The notes beneath the pieces are model-generated. The model had not been told where the DNA came from and did no database searches. It worked only from the letters and a program-made list of their open reading frames with translations. Shown here piece after piece: positions 47,920 to 59,884 of a DNA stretch of 64,000 nt; the first letter of the stretch is position 1, and every line of letters starts with the position of its first letter. The translations under genes and the position numbers were made by a program. The stretch covers positions 1,046,438-1,110,437 of the forward strand of contig NW_005434667.1 of NCBI RefSeq assembly GCF_000315625.1, given 5' to 3'. Source of the stretch: Guillardia theta CCMP2712. Lineage: Eukaryota > Cryptophyceae > Pyrenomonadales > Geminigeraceae.

Positions 47920-48084
47920 GTGACGATCTGACGAGAAGCTTGTGAGCAAGAGGGTACAGAGAAGGACTTGAAGTTGCCTCGTTGCGGGGAGGGAGGAAAT
48001 GAAGTCGCAGGTCTTGAAGAAGATTCAGGAGGGTAATGCGGCAGCTCCTCCTGTGGAGGTTTGAAACATTACATGATCAATGAG

Positions 48085-49548
48085 TCAACTCGGGAGCAAA
48101 CTTACAACATTCCAGTAGAAAGAGGACCTGTCGTTGTCAGCTGATCGCCTCGCTCGACTATCCTCCTCCGGTGGCTGCGTGCTCGGAGTTTGAGCACAAG
48201 AATGTTCGACAGTTTCCTTTTCTTTCACCATCTCGTTCTCCTCCTTGTCACCGTCCAAGACCTGTTCGAAGTGAAGGTCGACGTGAACTCCTTTTCTAGC
48301 AAGGCTGTACTTCCATCTGGTGATACGGACATATAGATCAGAAGCCGGCTCCCCGAACAGCTTCTGCACGTCATCGTATCCCTTGCCGTAAACAAACACC
48401 GCAGGCCTTGTTTGCATCTTTGACTGCACAGAGATCCCCTGCCTTGTGAGAAGAGAGCCAAGAGAGTCTTGCGACATGTGCTCCACCAGGTTCTTGCAGA
48501 CGACCTGAAGCCTCGTCAGCCTCTAGACTACAACGGTAACAGTCACATCCGAGAAGTCCTTGTCTTGCGTCGTCACTCGGATCTCGATGTCGCAGCTCTC
48601 AGCAAGGCTGTCCTTGCTAGGAGGAGAGCGTCGTGCGGGGTTGACAGCGATCTCAGCTCCTTCCAGCTTGAGGATGTGAGCGAGGGCTTTCTTCAAGATC
48701 GCATGTCTGAGAGCAGAACAGTAAGACAAGAAGCTGAGGCGAGAAGCTCTTACGCTTCGGCGCAGCGAGTCTTGTTCTTGGTGACGAAGAACTCAGACCC
48801 CGACCCTGTGAGGCTGATGATGCAGACGACAATCTGAGGGCTTTGATGCAGGCGAGCCAGCACATGGAGGGCCAGTTCTTAGAGAGAGTCAGCGAGCACA
48901 GGCAGCAGGAGGGTTCTTACGATAGTCCTCTTCCTCGAGCCTCTCGCTCTCCTCCGAGTCATCATCTCCTCCTCGCCTTGCCTTGTCTTTCCATCTCCAT
49001 GTCTGTGGATCATCTCACATGCGACAACACCCATCGTCCTCGTCCCTCACCTCCCCGTGGGCCCTCTCGTGCCCGAACAACCGCTTGCCTTCCGACTTGA
49101 GGAAACTGCATTCATCTCAAAACCCTAAACCCCTTACTAAACGACTGCATGACCTCTTAATCTGATCTTCATCAGGCTCTTCTTTCAGATACTTGTAGTT
49201 GTTTTCTTTCTCATCAAAGATTACATATCCTTCAATGTTTTCACCCAAATTTGATTTGTCAGCTGAGATTCCTTCTGTCGCCAACACCCGTTGTGTTCGC
49301 TTTGCCAAGACTCGTCGGAAGTCGCTGAGATTAGCATGCAGAAACTCTTGTCCGCGGATCGAGTCTAACTTCTCCTTGCGTTGAATGAAGCTCGACAATA
49401 TGCTCTGGTGCAGTGCTCCTGCGCTGTTCTGTTGTGGCAGAAAGGGTTCCCAACCATCGTTCTGGTAGTCGGAAGACGAGAACTGTGTGTTCTCAGTCTG
49501 CTCCTGCAGGAGCGAGAAGCTTGTTGACGCTCTCTTCAGCTTCTCCAT
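48085..49548 (-). CDS. Multi-exon protein of unknown function
   Basis: First exon 49548 to about 49160: MEKLKRASTSFSLLQEQTEN to DEDQIKRS, polar with a helical centre (QSILSSFIQRKEKLDSIRGQ). The intron after it contains AACCCTAAACCCC (49123), a telomere-like fragment. Further exons give IVVCIISLTGSGSEFFVTKN (about 48830-48770), ALAHILKLEGAEIAVNPARR to IRVTTQDKDFSDVTVTVV (about 48690-48530), and MSQDSLGSLLTRQGISVQSK to LYVRITRWKYSLARKG and VDLHFEQVLDGDKEENEMVK (48486-48200). These alternate beta-like strands suggest a folded core. Borders are approximate and I cannot assign a family. It lies head-to-tail with its neighbours on both sides. Confidence 0.5.
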
Positions 49549-49775
49549 CCCTCTCCCTCTCTCGTCCCCTGCCCTGCCCTCAGCTCTGCCATGCCAGGCA
49601 AAGGCAATTCAACGGCCCGACACCCTAGCTGGAGTACCCGGAGCCAAATGAGAGGCGGAATAAGGTTGACAGAGATGGACTAGGCTCGAGATTGCAACAA
49701 GACAAAACAAGCTTCAAAGGAGTGCGCTTCAACTGGAGCGTTTGCATTTTGCTGTTGGATCCCAATGGGATGTTA

Positions 49776-51986
49776 TTAAAACGATTTAGAAAAGCTTTCT
49801 GTCAGATATGCTCTAACGCTACTTGGCATGGACCTCAGCCGAACCCCCAAGTTCTCTGTGCTTCGTTGAGCTGCTCCAGGCTTGTAAAACCCATTCATGA
49901 CGACTGTCTCAGCCTCCTTCGACTTCTTCAGCGCGAAGTTGGCAGCAAGAATTGCATCTGACCAGAGAAGAGTGTGGCTCAAGTCGTCTTTGTCAAACTT
50001 GCTCATCGATTTAGGGTGATCAGAGTCCACAGGAAATTCGAGCTTGATGACAGGAAGCATATCATAGAATGAGTCTTCAATGGCTGCGTCTTTCTGCACT
50101 GCAACAAGTCCAACAGAACATCGCTTCCCTCCCTTCCAGCATCCCAGGTAGCAGATCTTGTTCGGCAGGGTGAAAATCCCCAACCCATCTCGCATCCCCT
50201 CCAAGAAAAATCCAGAGTACTTGGTTCCGTCCGTGTACCTTTCCACTCCTGCTCCGCATGGCACGTCTTCTTTCCACTCGCCTTGGAACGCGGGCCCCTC
50301 AGCGAATTGTAGGATTCCAAGGCCTTCTCGTCTGCCACTGACAGTCTGTCCCACGTATCTTGGACGCACGTACAGGCGGTTCACATCGAACGCGTTGCTG
50401 ATCTTCCTGTGCGACACCACGTACTCGAGGACCGAAGACAAACTCTTTGCTCTCAAGCGATTGAGAACAGAGCAGTTTCCATGTCCCATAAGAGCCTTGT
50501 CGGATGCTTGATCAGCCTCGTCGCTGGCGTCCTTGCCTGCGCTCTGATTTGAGGTTTCAAGTTCTGATTCAACCTTCTGATTCGCGTCAACGTCGTTTTT
50601 GAGGTTATGTTCAATCTCGACGGAACTTTTCTCTTCGCCAGCTCTTTCAACCTCAGCTTCATTTTCGCCTGCTCCTTCAACCTCAGCTTCATCTTCGCCA
50701 GCTCCTTCAACTACGTGCTCTCCCTCTTCGAGTGTGCTCGGATTCGACTTGTTCGCCGTCTCTTGTCTCAAGACCGTTGAAATCTCTGCGGCTGTGGGCT
50801 CCATGGCGGCATCGGCAACTTCATCTAACTGCAGGTCTTGAGACGCGTCAGCCTCAGGTATCGAATCTTTATCTGTGCATGTGCTGCTCACGCCGTCACT
50901 CGTGGAAGCTTTCAGTTTCTCGATGCTTGTCTGTATGATTTTCTCCTTGGAGCTCAATCCGAGAGTATCTCGTTCCTCCAATGCCAGCGCGTACCCGACC
51001 AAGTCTTGATTCAGCACCTTCTTGTAGGTCTGCAGGTTCCTAATAGACTCAAGTTTGTGCTCAGCCTCCAGCTGTTTGAATCTTCTCGTCATCTTCTTGA
51101 GGTGATTCAGCCTCATCGTCGAAGTCTTCTTGAACTCCGAGTCCTTCCGCTTCTTGCTTACCAACCAGAACGCAGCAGCATCGCGTATTGCCGCAAGCAG
51201 CTCGGCTCTCTTCTCGTTCGTTTTGTTCAGATTGCTGTCAGCAATGGTCTTGAGATGCACCTTCGAATCTGCGCTGGAAGTTTGACTGCTCAGAACCGCC
51301 CCAAACGCCTCAACTCGAGCTTCTTCCAGGGCCTGGCGTACAGATCCCTTCCATTTCATGCTTGTCGGGGCCTGGGAGTCACCTGAGCCTGAGCCTTTCG
51401 CTTGCACTGAGTGCTTTTCCAAGAACTTTTGCATGTTGAAGTGAGACGGTGAGTTGAGCAACTTCACGGTCAGGTTGTCGGGAATGTGCTTGACCGGTTG
51501 CCGTCTTAGGTGGGGTTTGAGAGAAGGTTGAAGAGCCTTGAGGCTGTCGCGAGAGATCTCTTCGATAACGTGGCGAGGAGGAGGAATCGGTCTGACCTCG
51601 TTGTTCTCTTCCTGAGAAACAACGTTCTTAGAGAAGCTCCTGTACAGGGCGTCCAACGGCAAGAGCGACTGCTGCTTGCTGAGAATGAGGCGGAGGAGTT
51701 TGGCTCTGAACCATGCTACCTCAGGATCGTTTCTGCTCATGGATGATATGATGTCCCATGCAGCCTCGTACTTCTTCTCGCGAATCATCTGTTGCAAGCT
51801 CGACTGCCAATCCTCCTCTTCTCCACGATGGCCGTGATAAATCCTTGACACAGATTTTCGAGGTTTGCTAGCTGGGGTAATGCTTTCAGTTTGCACCTTC
51901 TTTGATTTAAACACTGGCGTCTTGCTCTGCTCTGTCTTGTCTGCCCTCTCTGCAGAGACGTGTGCGTTCTTCAAAGTCGTCGACAT
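49776..51986 (-). CDS. MORN-repeat protein, 736 residues
   Basis: One long uninterrupted frame from MSTTLKNAHVSAERADKTEQ. Near the C-terminus (about residues 550-620) three MORN units are visible: YVGQTVSGRREGLGILQFA, FQGEWKEDVPCGAGVERYTD and YSGFFLEGMRDGLGIFTLPN, each with the G-x-W/F-x-x-G-x-x-x-G-x-G pattern. MORN repeats bind lipid or act as rulers in flagellar and pellicle structures. The centre is helical and basic (KKMTRRFKQLEAEHKLESIR), followed by an acidic tract of EDEAEVEGAGENEAEVERAG type around 50640-50710. The tail ends MPSSVRAYLTESFSKSF. The lack of introns over 2.2 kb is notable beside its neighbours. Confidence 0.8.
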   Translation of the reverse strand: MSTTLKNAHVSAERADKTEQSKTPVFKSKKVQTESITPASKPRKSVSRIYHGHRGEEEDWQSSLQQMIREKKYEAAWDIISSMSRNDPEVAWFRAKLLRLILSKQQSLLPLDALYRSFSKNVVSQEENNEVRPIPPPRHVIEEISRDSLKALQPSLKPHLRRQPVKHIPDNLTVKLLNSPSHFNMQKFLEKHSVQAKGSGSGDSQAPTSMKWKGSVRQALEEARVEAFGAVLSSQTSSADSKVHLKTIADSNLNKTNEKRAELLAAIRDAAAFWLVSKKRKDSEFKKTSTMRLNHLKKMTRRFKQLEAEHKLESIRNLQTYKKVLNQDLVGYALALEERDTLGLSSKEKIIQTSIEKLKASTSDGVSSTCTDKDSIPEADASQDLQLDEVADAAMEPTAAEISTVLRQETANKSNPSTLEEGEHVVEGAGEDEAEVEGAGENEAEVERAGEEKSSVEIEHNLKNDVDANQKVESELETSNQSAGKDASDEADQASDKALMGHGNCSVLNRLRAKSLSSVLEYVVSHRKISNAFDVNRLYVRPRYVGQTVSGRREGLGILQFAEGPAFQGEWKEDVPCGAGVERYTDGTKYSGFFLEGMRDGLGIFTLPNKICYLGCWKGGKRCSVGLVAVQKDAAIEDSFYDMLPVIKLEFPVDSDHPKSMSKFDKDDLSHTLLWSDAILAANFALKKSKEAETVVMNGFYKPGAAQRSTENLGVRLRSMPSSVRAYLTESFSKSF

Positions 51987-52303
51987 GATCAGAAGTCCAA
52001 AACTCAGTAAATGATCTCAAACTGTTTTAGTGCTGTCCCTCCATTCCTCGCCTCCTCTCCTCTAGCTTCATCCTGCTCCAGTCAAGCTCTTGTCTCCTTC
52101 TCTCTCTCTCTCTCTGTCTCCCTCCTTCCTCCCCTCCTCGCTCTCTCTGCCTCCTCCTCCCCTCGTTGTGGCTCTACGCTACTCCATGCGCATGGCGGAG
52201 GCCCTACGACGGTTTGGGCGGCGCTAACCGCAGCAAGCCCACCTCAGGTCTTGGGGCAGCAGACCGTCGCACCGTCGGGCAAGTAAAAATCGGGGAAATG
52301 ATG

Positions 52304-52455
52304 AGGGAAGGATGGGAGGAGGAGGACGGGGATGAGGGAAGGATGGGAGGAGGAGGACGGGGAAGAGCAAGGAGGGAGAGGAAGGAGGACGGGGAAGAGC
52401 AAGGAGGGAGAGGAAGGAGGACGGGGAAGAGCAAGGAGGGAGAAGAAGGAGGGGA
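52304..52455. repeat. GA-rich minisatellite
   Basis: A 32-base unit starting GGACGGGGAAGAGCAAGG occurs three times from 52355, preceded by two copies of a 30-base unit starting GAGGGAAGGATGGGAGG from 52304. It lies between the divergent MORN and mannosidase genes. Confidence 0.85.
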
Positions 52456-52563
52456 GGGAACGAAGGAGGGAGAAATGCTACGATCAACAAGAGCCACGTA
52501 CTAAACTCTTGCAGCTTCAGCGATTCTTGAAACTTAGAATGACATGTTGCTGTGGCAGGGGAA

Positions 52564-55500
52564 ATGTGGATGATTGCGAAGGCGCGGGACATTTTCTTGT
52601 CTGGATGTGAACTTACCAGCCCTTCTCATGCTCCAGACCCTCTCCACCCACAGTCGCCATGGATGCCCGCGCAAGTCCCGGGAACTGTCCTGGCGAACCT
52701 TGTGGGAGGAGGAGTGTACGCGGATCCTTACATCGGGTTCAACAGCATGAAGATTCCGGACATCGGAGAAGTTGGTCCTCAAGAGTACACATACTGGTAT
52801 TTCTGCTCCTTCGAGCTACATGAGGAAATGCCGCTTCCATACTGGTGGCTCCAACTAGACGGCATCAACTATTCCTTTGAGCTGTTCTTGAATGGCAAGA
52901 AAGTAGGTGTTGCTGATGATCGCGGCATGTTTCTTCGCCGATGCATCGACGTGTCGGATCTTCTTGAAGCAGACGGCTCCAACTTCATGGCGCTGCTAGT
53001 GCGCCCTCCTGACCACTATGGGACTATCCCGCCGACCGGGGGGCAAGGGGGGGACCATGAGCTGGCGAAGGATGTCGCATCGCAGTTCTTCCAGGGATGG
53101 GATTGGGTGATTCCGGTGGCAGATAGAGGAACGGGCGTGTGGAGCGACATCTTGTTGAAGAACACAGGACGTCTCGTGCTGCAAGACGCGTATGCTCAGA
53201 GCTGGCTAGAGCCTGGGGACCTCGGAGATTTGAAAGCCGGGAAACCAGTTACTGGTCAGAGCAAGTTTGGGGTTAACATCACGAATGCTTCAGATGAAGA
53301 GATAACAGCAGTTCTGACGCTGCAAGTGCAGCACACGGACACAGCCTTCGCTGACAGTGATGAAGAGTTTGTAGTGATAGACCTGTTGCTGAAAGACACC
53401 ATCACCATCGCCCCTCGTCAAGTTGTGGATTTCCTCTTTCCTCCTCAAAGCATTTCCAACGCCAGGTTATGGTGGCCCAACGGCATGGGAGAGCAGCCGC
53501 TGTACGATCTTGTGATGACGGTTGTGACGGAGGAGGGAGACTTCAGCGATGGTTGTCAATCGAGATTCGGGATCCGCAACCTTGAAAGCTTCGTCGATAA
53601 GGCAACAGGAGGAAGAAAGTTCCGGGTCAATGGCAGCGATGTGTTTGTGCGGGGAGGGAACTACATCTGCAGTGATGCCCTCCTGCGACAGCCGAGGGAG
53701 CGCGTGAGGAGCGACGTACAGCTGCATGCGCATGCGAACCTGAACATGATGCGGTGTTGGGGAGGAGCAGGATGCCAGCGGAAGCCTTTCTATGACGCCT
53801 GTGACGAGTTTGGGATTATGGTGTGGGTCGAGTTCTGGATTACAGGAGATGATGATGGGAGAGGAGGAGGAAGCGCAGATTTCCCGTTAGATCACGAACT
53901 CTTCATGCGCTGTGCAGAAGACCTCGTCCGCAGCGTAATACCTCCTCCCCTCTTTGTGCCCCTCCGCACATCCTTGCCGTCGATTTCATCCCTCCCTCCT
54001 CCTCAATGATGTTCTCCATGCGCAGGCGCGAGGGAACGTGAGCACGAGCATCTACGTTGGGGGCAACGAGCAGACTCCATGCAAGGAGCTGGACGGGCGT
54101 CTGAGAAGTTTGATCGCAGAGCTTGACGGGGGAAGGGATTATGTGTGCGGATCACTGTGGGAAGGGTTCGGAGACGGGAAGGTGAGGAGAGAGGAAGTGG
54201 AGATTGCAGTGATGTCAGACCGGCAGGGTAACTTCTCCGACGGTCCCTACACCATCCAAGATCCGCGATCCTTCTACGCCAAGAAGTTTTACCCCTATGG
54301 TTTTAACCCAGAGGTTCCATCCTATCCCTCCTCTCCTCCTCTCCTCCTCCCTTCCTCCCTCCTCCCTCCTCTCCTCCTCCCTCCTCCCTCCTCCCTCCTC
54401 CCTCCTCCCTCCTCCCTCCTCTGTCTTCCGGCTCTATCACACACATCTTCCCATCTCTCGCCTCAAATGCGGTCTTGTCGACTACACCCTCTGCTCTCTC
54501 CTCTCCCTTGTCTTCTTGGCTCATCTCGTCCAGTCCTTCCTGATGCTGTTGAGCAGGTAGGCAGCGTCGGATTGCCTCTGGTTACAACTCTCCTTGCGAT
54601 ACTGGGGGAGGAAGAGGCTGTTCCCTCCTACATCAAGATGCCCAACGGGCTGCTCATGGAGGAAATCTCGTCGGGACTAGAGCATCACACGTACATCCCA
54701 TACGGCAACCCCGAGCTGGGGGTCGCCAACCAGGTTGCGCTCTATGGCATCCCGCAAACTCTCGAGGAACTTTGCGAACAAGCTCAGCTGGCGAACTTCG
54801 TCCAGTACCGCGCGCTCGTCGAAGGGTTCTCAATGCACATGTGGACTGACCACACCGGTGCTCCTCCTCCACCACATCGAAGTCCCCTCCCTCTCCTCCT
54901 CCTCATCCTCCTCCGCGCTGCCTCCTTCTCCTTCTCCTTCTCCTCCTCCTCCTCCTCCACCTCTTCTTCCTCGTCCACCGCATCCCCATCGTCTTTCCTT
55001 ATCTTAGTTTTTCATATCCATCTTCTCTTCTACCTTCTTCGGCATCATTCTCTTATCACTTCTCCCTCTTGCTCTATACCCTCAGCTCTCTCTTCTCAAT
55101 CTCTTGCTCCTCTCCCCCACTCTGCTCCTCTCCCCTTTCCCCCCCCCCCTCCTTCCCCCTTCTCCTCTCCCCTGAACGAGCTCCAGGTTTCCTGATATGG
55201 AAGACTCAAAACCCTTGGATGGGTCTACGAGGACAGCTCTACGACTGGTCCTTCTCCCCCCTCGCTTCACTTTTTGCCGTCCGACTTGCCTGTCAGCCCC
55301 TCCATGTCTTCCTCTGCCCCAGAGACGGCGGCTCGCTCCTTGTCACCAACATCACCGGCAGCTGCTACGTCGGGCGTCTTGTAGTGACTGTCTGCGATCT
55401 CGCTGGAAGGGAGCAGGAACTGCTCGACGAGGTAGTTGAGATCTCGTCCTCCTCCTCGCAGGTGCTCAAGCAACTCCCGCTCATCCGGTTGCCTCCCCGA

Positions 55501-55623
55501 GAAGTCTTCTTTCTGTCCATGTCAATGGTTGCATTTGATTGTAAAAGCAAGCAAGCAAGGAGGATGAAGGAGAAGATGAGTGCGAGGAATGGCGAGGAGA
55601 CGAGGGTAGACAACCTGGGGGGA

Positions 55624-55659
<36 letters not shown>

Positions 55660-56322
55660 AGGATCTCTGCTGTCATTTCTCGAAATTTCTATTGGTTGAC
55701 GCTGGAGCATCTCGATGGAGGAGTGTATCAGGACGAGTTCATCGCGCTTGGGTTGTGGAGGAAAGAGAATCGTGTGCTGCTGGACGCAAAGGCCATCGGC
55801 TACGTGTCAGCTACAGGAGGGGAAGACAAGCAAACAGCTCCTTGCAGGTTCTTCGACCTGAGGACGAGGAGGGAGGAGGAGGAGGAGGAGGAGGGAAAGA
55901 TCAGCTACACCCTGCTGGTCAAGATCAGCAACTTTTCCTCCCCAGCATCAGTCGCCATGTTCCTTCAGCTCAGAGTCAACGGGGTCGCATCTCCTCCTCC
56001 TGTCTTGTACGAGGACAACTTCTTCTCCCTCCTACCTGGGGAGCAGCGACTGCTCAAGATTGACTGGGCAGGGGATGCAGGATCAGTGGGCGGAGGACGT
56101 AGCAAACACGCTTCTTCCTCCTCTCGCTGCTCTGCTCCTCTCCCCTCCTCTCTTCGCTCGTCTCTCTCCTCTCTCTCCTCATCGTCGTCTTCTAGACATT
56201 TTGACCGCGTGTGGGGAGACATGGATGTGCCTTCCACCTCCTCCCCTCTCTCAGTTGGCCTCGAGCTCATGGGCTACAACGTCGAGCCCTTGCAAGTTCC
56301 CATCAAGTGGTCGAACTTGTAG
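52564..56322 (+). CDS. Mannosylglycoprotein endo-beta-mannosidase-like GH2 enzyme
   Basis: Exons 52564-53934, 54026-54313, 54557-54857 and 55187-56322 join to 1031 residues. The layout follows plant endo-beta-mannosidase (EBM), which cuts Man-beta-1,4-GlcNAc in N-glycans: LSGCELTSPSHAPD, WMPAQVPGTVLANLV, DPYIGFNSMKIPDIG, YTYWYFCSFEL, a GH2 beta-sandwich, then YVGGNEQTP with the acid/base Glu, GFNPEVGSVGLP across a 243-nt CT-rich intron with the likely nucleophile Glu, EHHTYIPYGNPELG, QLANFVQYRALVEGFSMHMW and, across a 329-nt CT-rich intron, LIWKTQNPWMGLRGQLYDW. An acidic Glu/Asp run encoded by GAGGAC repeats sits near 55620-55660. No signal peptide is seen at the ATG at 52564, and an upstream exon is possible. 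A cytosolic or vacuolar glycan-breakdown role is likely. Confidence 0.85.
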
Positions 56323-56526
56323 GGGAAGGGGTACTTGATGCAAGAGGACGTGGGACGAGGAGGAAGAAGAGGACGAGGATGCTAGGGAAAGGAGGAGGAT
56401 GAAAACTTTTGGTTGCAAAATGTAGATTACAAAACAATAAAGTCTCTGTCATCTCTATACATATCTACAGCTCCCATATGTACAACTTCTTCTATGAACA
56501 TCTTCACGTCTTCCCTCTCGCAGCCC

Positions 56527-57053
56527 CTATACTCCTTCCTTCCTCCTCTCCTCCTCTCCTTCCACATATCTTCGCCCGCTGCTTTCAGGAAGGAGAAGGG
56601 CGATCACTCCCAGGGACAGACTAGCAACCTGATGCAGCAGTGAGCAGAGAGAAAGTGAGTAGAGACAAAAGGAATGGAAAAGAATGGAGAAAGTATGAAG
56701 ACGATAAAACTGGAGATGAGAGGAGGAAGCAGAATACAGGAGGGGCAAAAGCCAGGGGGAGGAGCAGGAGGAGAAGCCAGGAAGAGGAGCAGAAGGAGGC
56801 GTAAGTAAGGAGGAGAGCCTTACCGACAGGAACTCAAAGACGAAGTGATAGTCCAGGGGAAACGAAAGTGAGTTCTGCGGGAAGAAAATATGAGAACAGA
56901 ATGAGGGAGAGGCTGAAGATTAATTCGCAGAGGAGAGAAGTTGAGTCATAAGATAAGGGACTTGGTCAAGATGAAAATGCCGAAGGTAAAAGGAAAAGAG
57001 AGAAATTCAGGCAGCAGGAGCAAGAGCAGGAGCAAGAGCAAGAGCAAGAGCAA

Positions 57054-57113
<60 letters not shown>

Positions 57114-57853
57114 TGAACGAGCAGGAGCAAGAGCAGGAGCAGCGGGGGGCAGGAGGAGTAAGAATGAGGGACCTTGAGGGACCAGCTGAAAAGAGTTCCA
57201 CATAGAGAAGGAGCAATCATCGAGGTAAAGGATGCAGCCATCTGCGAGAAACCGTTGACGGTGCCGATGACCTGCGGTGGGTCATGAGGAGGAGAGGAGG
57301 GAAGAGAGGTCTACATGCTGTGGAGCCGAGTTGTTGATGAGAATCGTGACGGACGTGAAACCCGTGGAGAAGGAGAAGACTTTTGAAAACATGTAAGTCT
57401 CCAAACATATCCAGAAGAGGGTCCGACTCATGAGATCGTACATCTGAAATCTCATTAGAGGAAAGCTGGAGATGGAGTAGGAGGTGGAGAAGGTGGAGAA
57501 GGTGGAGAAGGTGGCTATCGGGAAGGAACAAGTTACGAAGAGGAAGGGGCAAGACAAGAGGAGGTACGGCAGAGCTGTAGGGGGAAAGGAACAAGAAGAG
57601 AAAGAAGGGGGGACTTCACATCTGAAAGGAACGGAAGGATGCAGCAGACGAGAGGGATAAACATGCAAGCAAACTTGTAGAGCTGAAGAGTTCCGAAACT
57701 TTTCTGTGTATGAAGAAGCAATTAGACCTTTGGAGGGAAATATCATGATTTGGAGGATGTTATGAGAAAGCGAAGTCAGGATAGATGTTCCAGAAGGATT
57801 AACAAATTGAAGAGGAATAGCAAGAAGCAGAAGCAGCAGGCTCGAAACATGAT

Positions 57854-57884
<31 letters not shown>

Positions 57885-59866
57885 GAGGAGGAGGAGGAGG
57901 AGGAGGAGTAGGAGTAGGAGGAGCAAGTCAAGATGGAGGACCTTGAGGTTGGGGAATATGATGAGAACGTGGAGAACAAGGAGGAGCCCCTGCCCAAAGA
58001 GCGCGAGGCCAATGTCGGAGGTGTTGAAGTCCAAACCTCCAGCTGCCCGCGGAATAGACATGAGGAGCGGAGTCTGCAAAGAAGAAAGGAGAAGCGAGAA
58101 TAACAGGGTGAGCAGGAAAAAACATGAGGACAGGAGTAGGAGGGAGCGATGGAAAAAGAAAAAGATGGAAAGAGCAATGAGGAGGAGCAAGGAGATCAGA
58201 GAGGAGGAAGAGCGGAGGAGAATAGATGCTCACGGCTTCATCCAGGCAGATGACGACAAGTCTTAGGAGAGCGTAAGCGACGGAGGCGAGCAGCGCTTTC
58301 TTAGAGAATGCGTATGTCCTGTGATGATCAAAAGTTGAGCAGAAGTTGTGGAGAGACGAAGTCAAAGATCGGAGCAGGAAGAGGAAATAGAACGGAAAAT
58401 AAGGCTCGGATGAGTAAACGGACAGCAAGGAACGGGACAAAGATGAAGAGGAGGAGACGGACGAGGAGGAGAAGGACGAGGAGGAGAAGGACGAGGAGGA
58501 GGAGTCTCACATGGCAGAATCACTGCGCACAAGGCACTTCTTCTCCTTGAAGCTCTGTTCGCACATCAGCAACCAGGCAGAAAGCGAAATAATCTCTGCT
58601 CTTTACCGCTGCATCTCCCATCTCCTGCTTCTCCCACTTGGCTGACTCGGCGCAGTTGTCGTCCGTCTCTGCGGGATCCGTCGCTCTCCTCTCCTCCTCT
58701 TCTTTTCCCAGCTTGTCCCTCACCTTCTTCCAGCTGGACGTGTGCAAGGCTACCGTCGTGAGGTTTTGACTTACGATCAGGCTCTTTGAGGAAGAAGATC
58801 CCAACCTGAAGAACGATCATGAAGCTGCTACAGCACTTGTGCGCTCACCAGGAAGCCAAACGTGGGGATGACGGACGTCACGAGGCAGGGAAGGAGGTAA
58901 GGATACTCCGACCAGATCTACACGCATCGCATGTCAGCTCTCCTCCTCCTTGCTAGAGAAGTCGGACTGAGTTCTCGCCGAACACGTTGGGGTACTTGGA
59001 GGCAGGCTCGGATAGGAGGCCGCTGATGGTTGGCCCGATGATTCCTCCTGCTCCCCAGCACCTGCAGGGTCACACCATGAGGAGTAGACTAGCAAACAGA
59101 AATGCGAACAGAGCGATGGAGCCGAACGCCCGAGCTTCGTTCGTCTCATCCGTGATCAGTCCGATGTACGTCTTGACAACCTGCAACAGAACAAATGAGC
59201 CTCGGAGACGAGGAGTCGACGAGGGCACGAGGGCAAGAGATGGGGTCCAAGGAGAGGAAGCATGTGCGATGCTGTCTGTATCCTTTCTCTCACCGCTATG
59301 TTACCATTCAACAGGCCGCAGGCAAGACGAACAAGGATCGCTTGCTTGAGGCTCTTGGAGAAGCCGAAGGCAACCTGACGGCGCGAGCATGACGAGAGGG
59401 AAGGTAGGGAACAGGAACTCACAGTTCCTATGACAGTAGCTGCAAGCCCTGACAGCAAGACAGGACGAATGCCGATGCGATCCGACGCCCAACCCCAGAA
59501 GAGTGATGACAAGAACCTTTGCGCCCGAGCGTTACCGAGACACCCACAAACAGCAACAGCAACTCACTGCCCTAACATGAAGGATGAAGCAATCCATCCT
59601 GCGTAGAATCCAACATCCTCCTCGTCGACACCAAAACTGAAGACTCGGCGTCATGTTGGACGCACGAGTCGAGAACGAGGCTCGAGAAGCACGAGAAGGA
59701 GAAGAGAAGAGGTAGGGGAGAAGCCGCACAAGAGGACGAGGAAGAACCTGTGAACCATGAAGGGGATGAAGGGAAAGAGAAATTGAACGCTGGAGGACTC
59801 CGAAGTCAACGTGCTGAGGACGATCGCCATGCCCGCGACGGGCAGCGGCGTCGCTGTCGCTGTCAT
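56527..59866 (-). CDS. Major facilitator transporter, ZIFL-like
   Basis: Twelve-helix MFS carrier split over many exons, read by family pattern: start MTATATPLPVAGMAIV with FPFIPFMVHR (59866-59745), VDEEDVGFYAGWIASSFMLG, SLFWGWASDRIGIRPVLLSG with the loop motif A, FSKSLKQAILVRLACGLLNG, VVKTYIGLITDETNEARAFG, GPTISGLLSEPASKYPNVFG, YPYLLPCLVTSVIPTFGFLV, a charged central loop, TYAFSKKALLASVAYALL, MSIPRAAGGLDFNTSDIGLA, FGTLQLYKFACMFIPLVC, TLFWICLETYMFSKVFSFST, GTVNGFSQMAASFTSMIAPS, FPLDYHFVFEFLS and the last helix VASLSLGVIALLLPESSG, stop at 56527. Plant ZIF1/ZIFL proteins export zinc-chelate or potassium with protons at the vacuole or plasma membrane; substrate here is not known. Introns are larger and more repetitive than elsewhere. 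Confidence 0.8.
57011..57140. repeat. AGGAGC/AAGAGC hexamer repeat inside an MFS intron
   Basis: About 20 hexamers, mixed AAGAGC and AGGAGC at the left and pure AGGAGC at the right. They lie in the intron between the GTLFSWSLK and NSLSFPLDYHF exons. Frames through it (Ser-Arg repeats or poly-Leu) are artefacts of the repeat. Confidence 0.9.
57853..57915. repeat. TAG then GGA trinucleotide repeats
   Basis: About ten TAG units (57853-57883) run into GGA units (to about 57909) inside another intron of the MFS gene. Confidence 0.85.
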
Positions 59867-59884
59867 TGCTCGAAGGTCCTTTGC

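Noticed and set aside
52011-52592. Frames on both strands in the GA-rich stretch
   Set aside because: Composition artefacts of the 30- and 32-base minisatellite between two divergent genes.
56941-57241. Frames of Ser-Arg repeats (forward) or poly-Leu/Cys (reverse), like an SR protein or membrane helix
   Set aside because: They are translations of the AGGAGC hexamer repeat inside an MFS intron; flanking exons splice across it.
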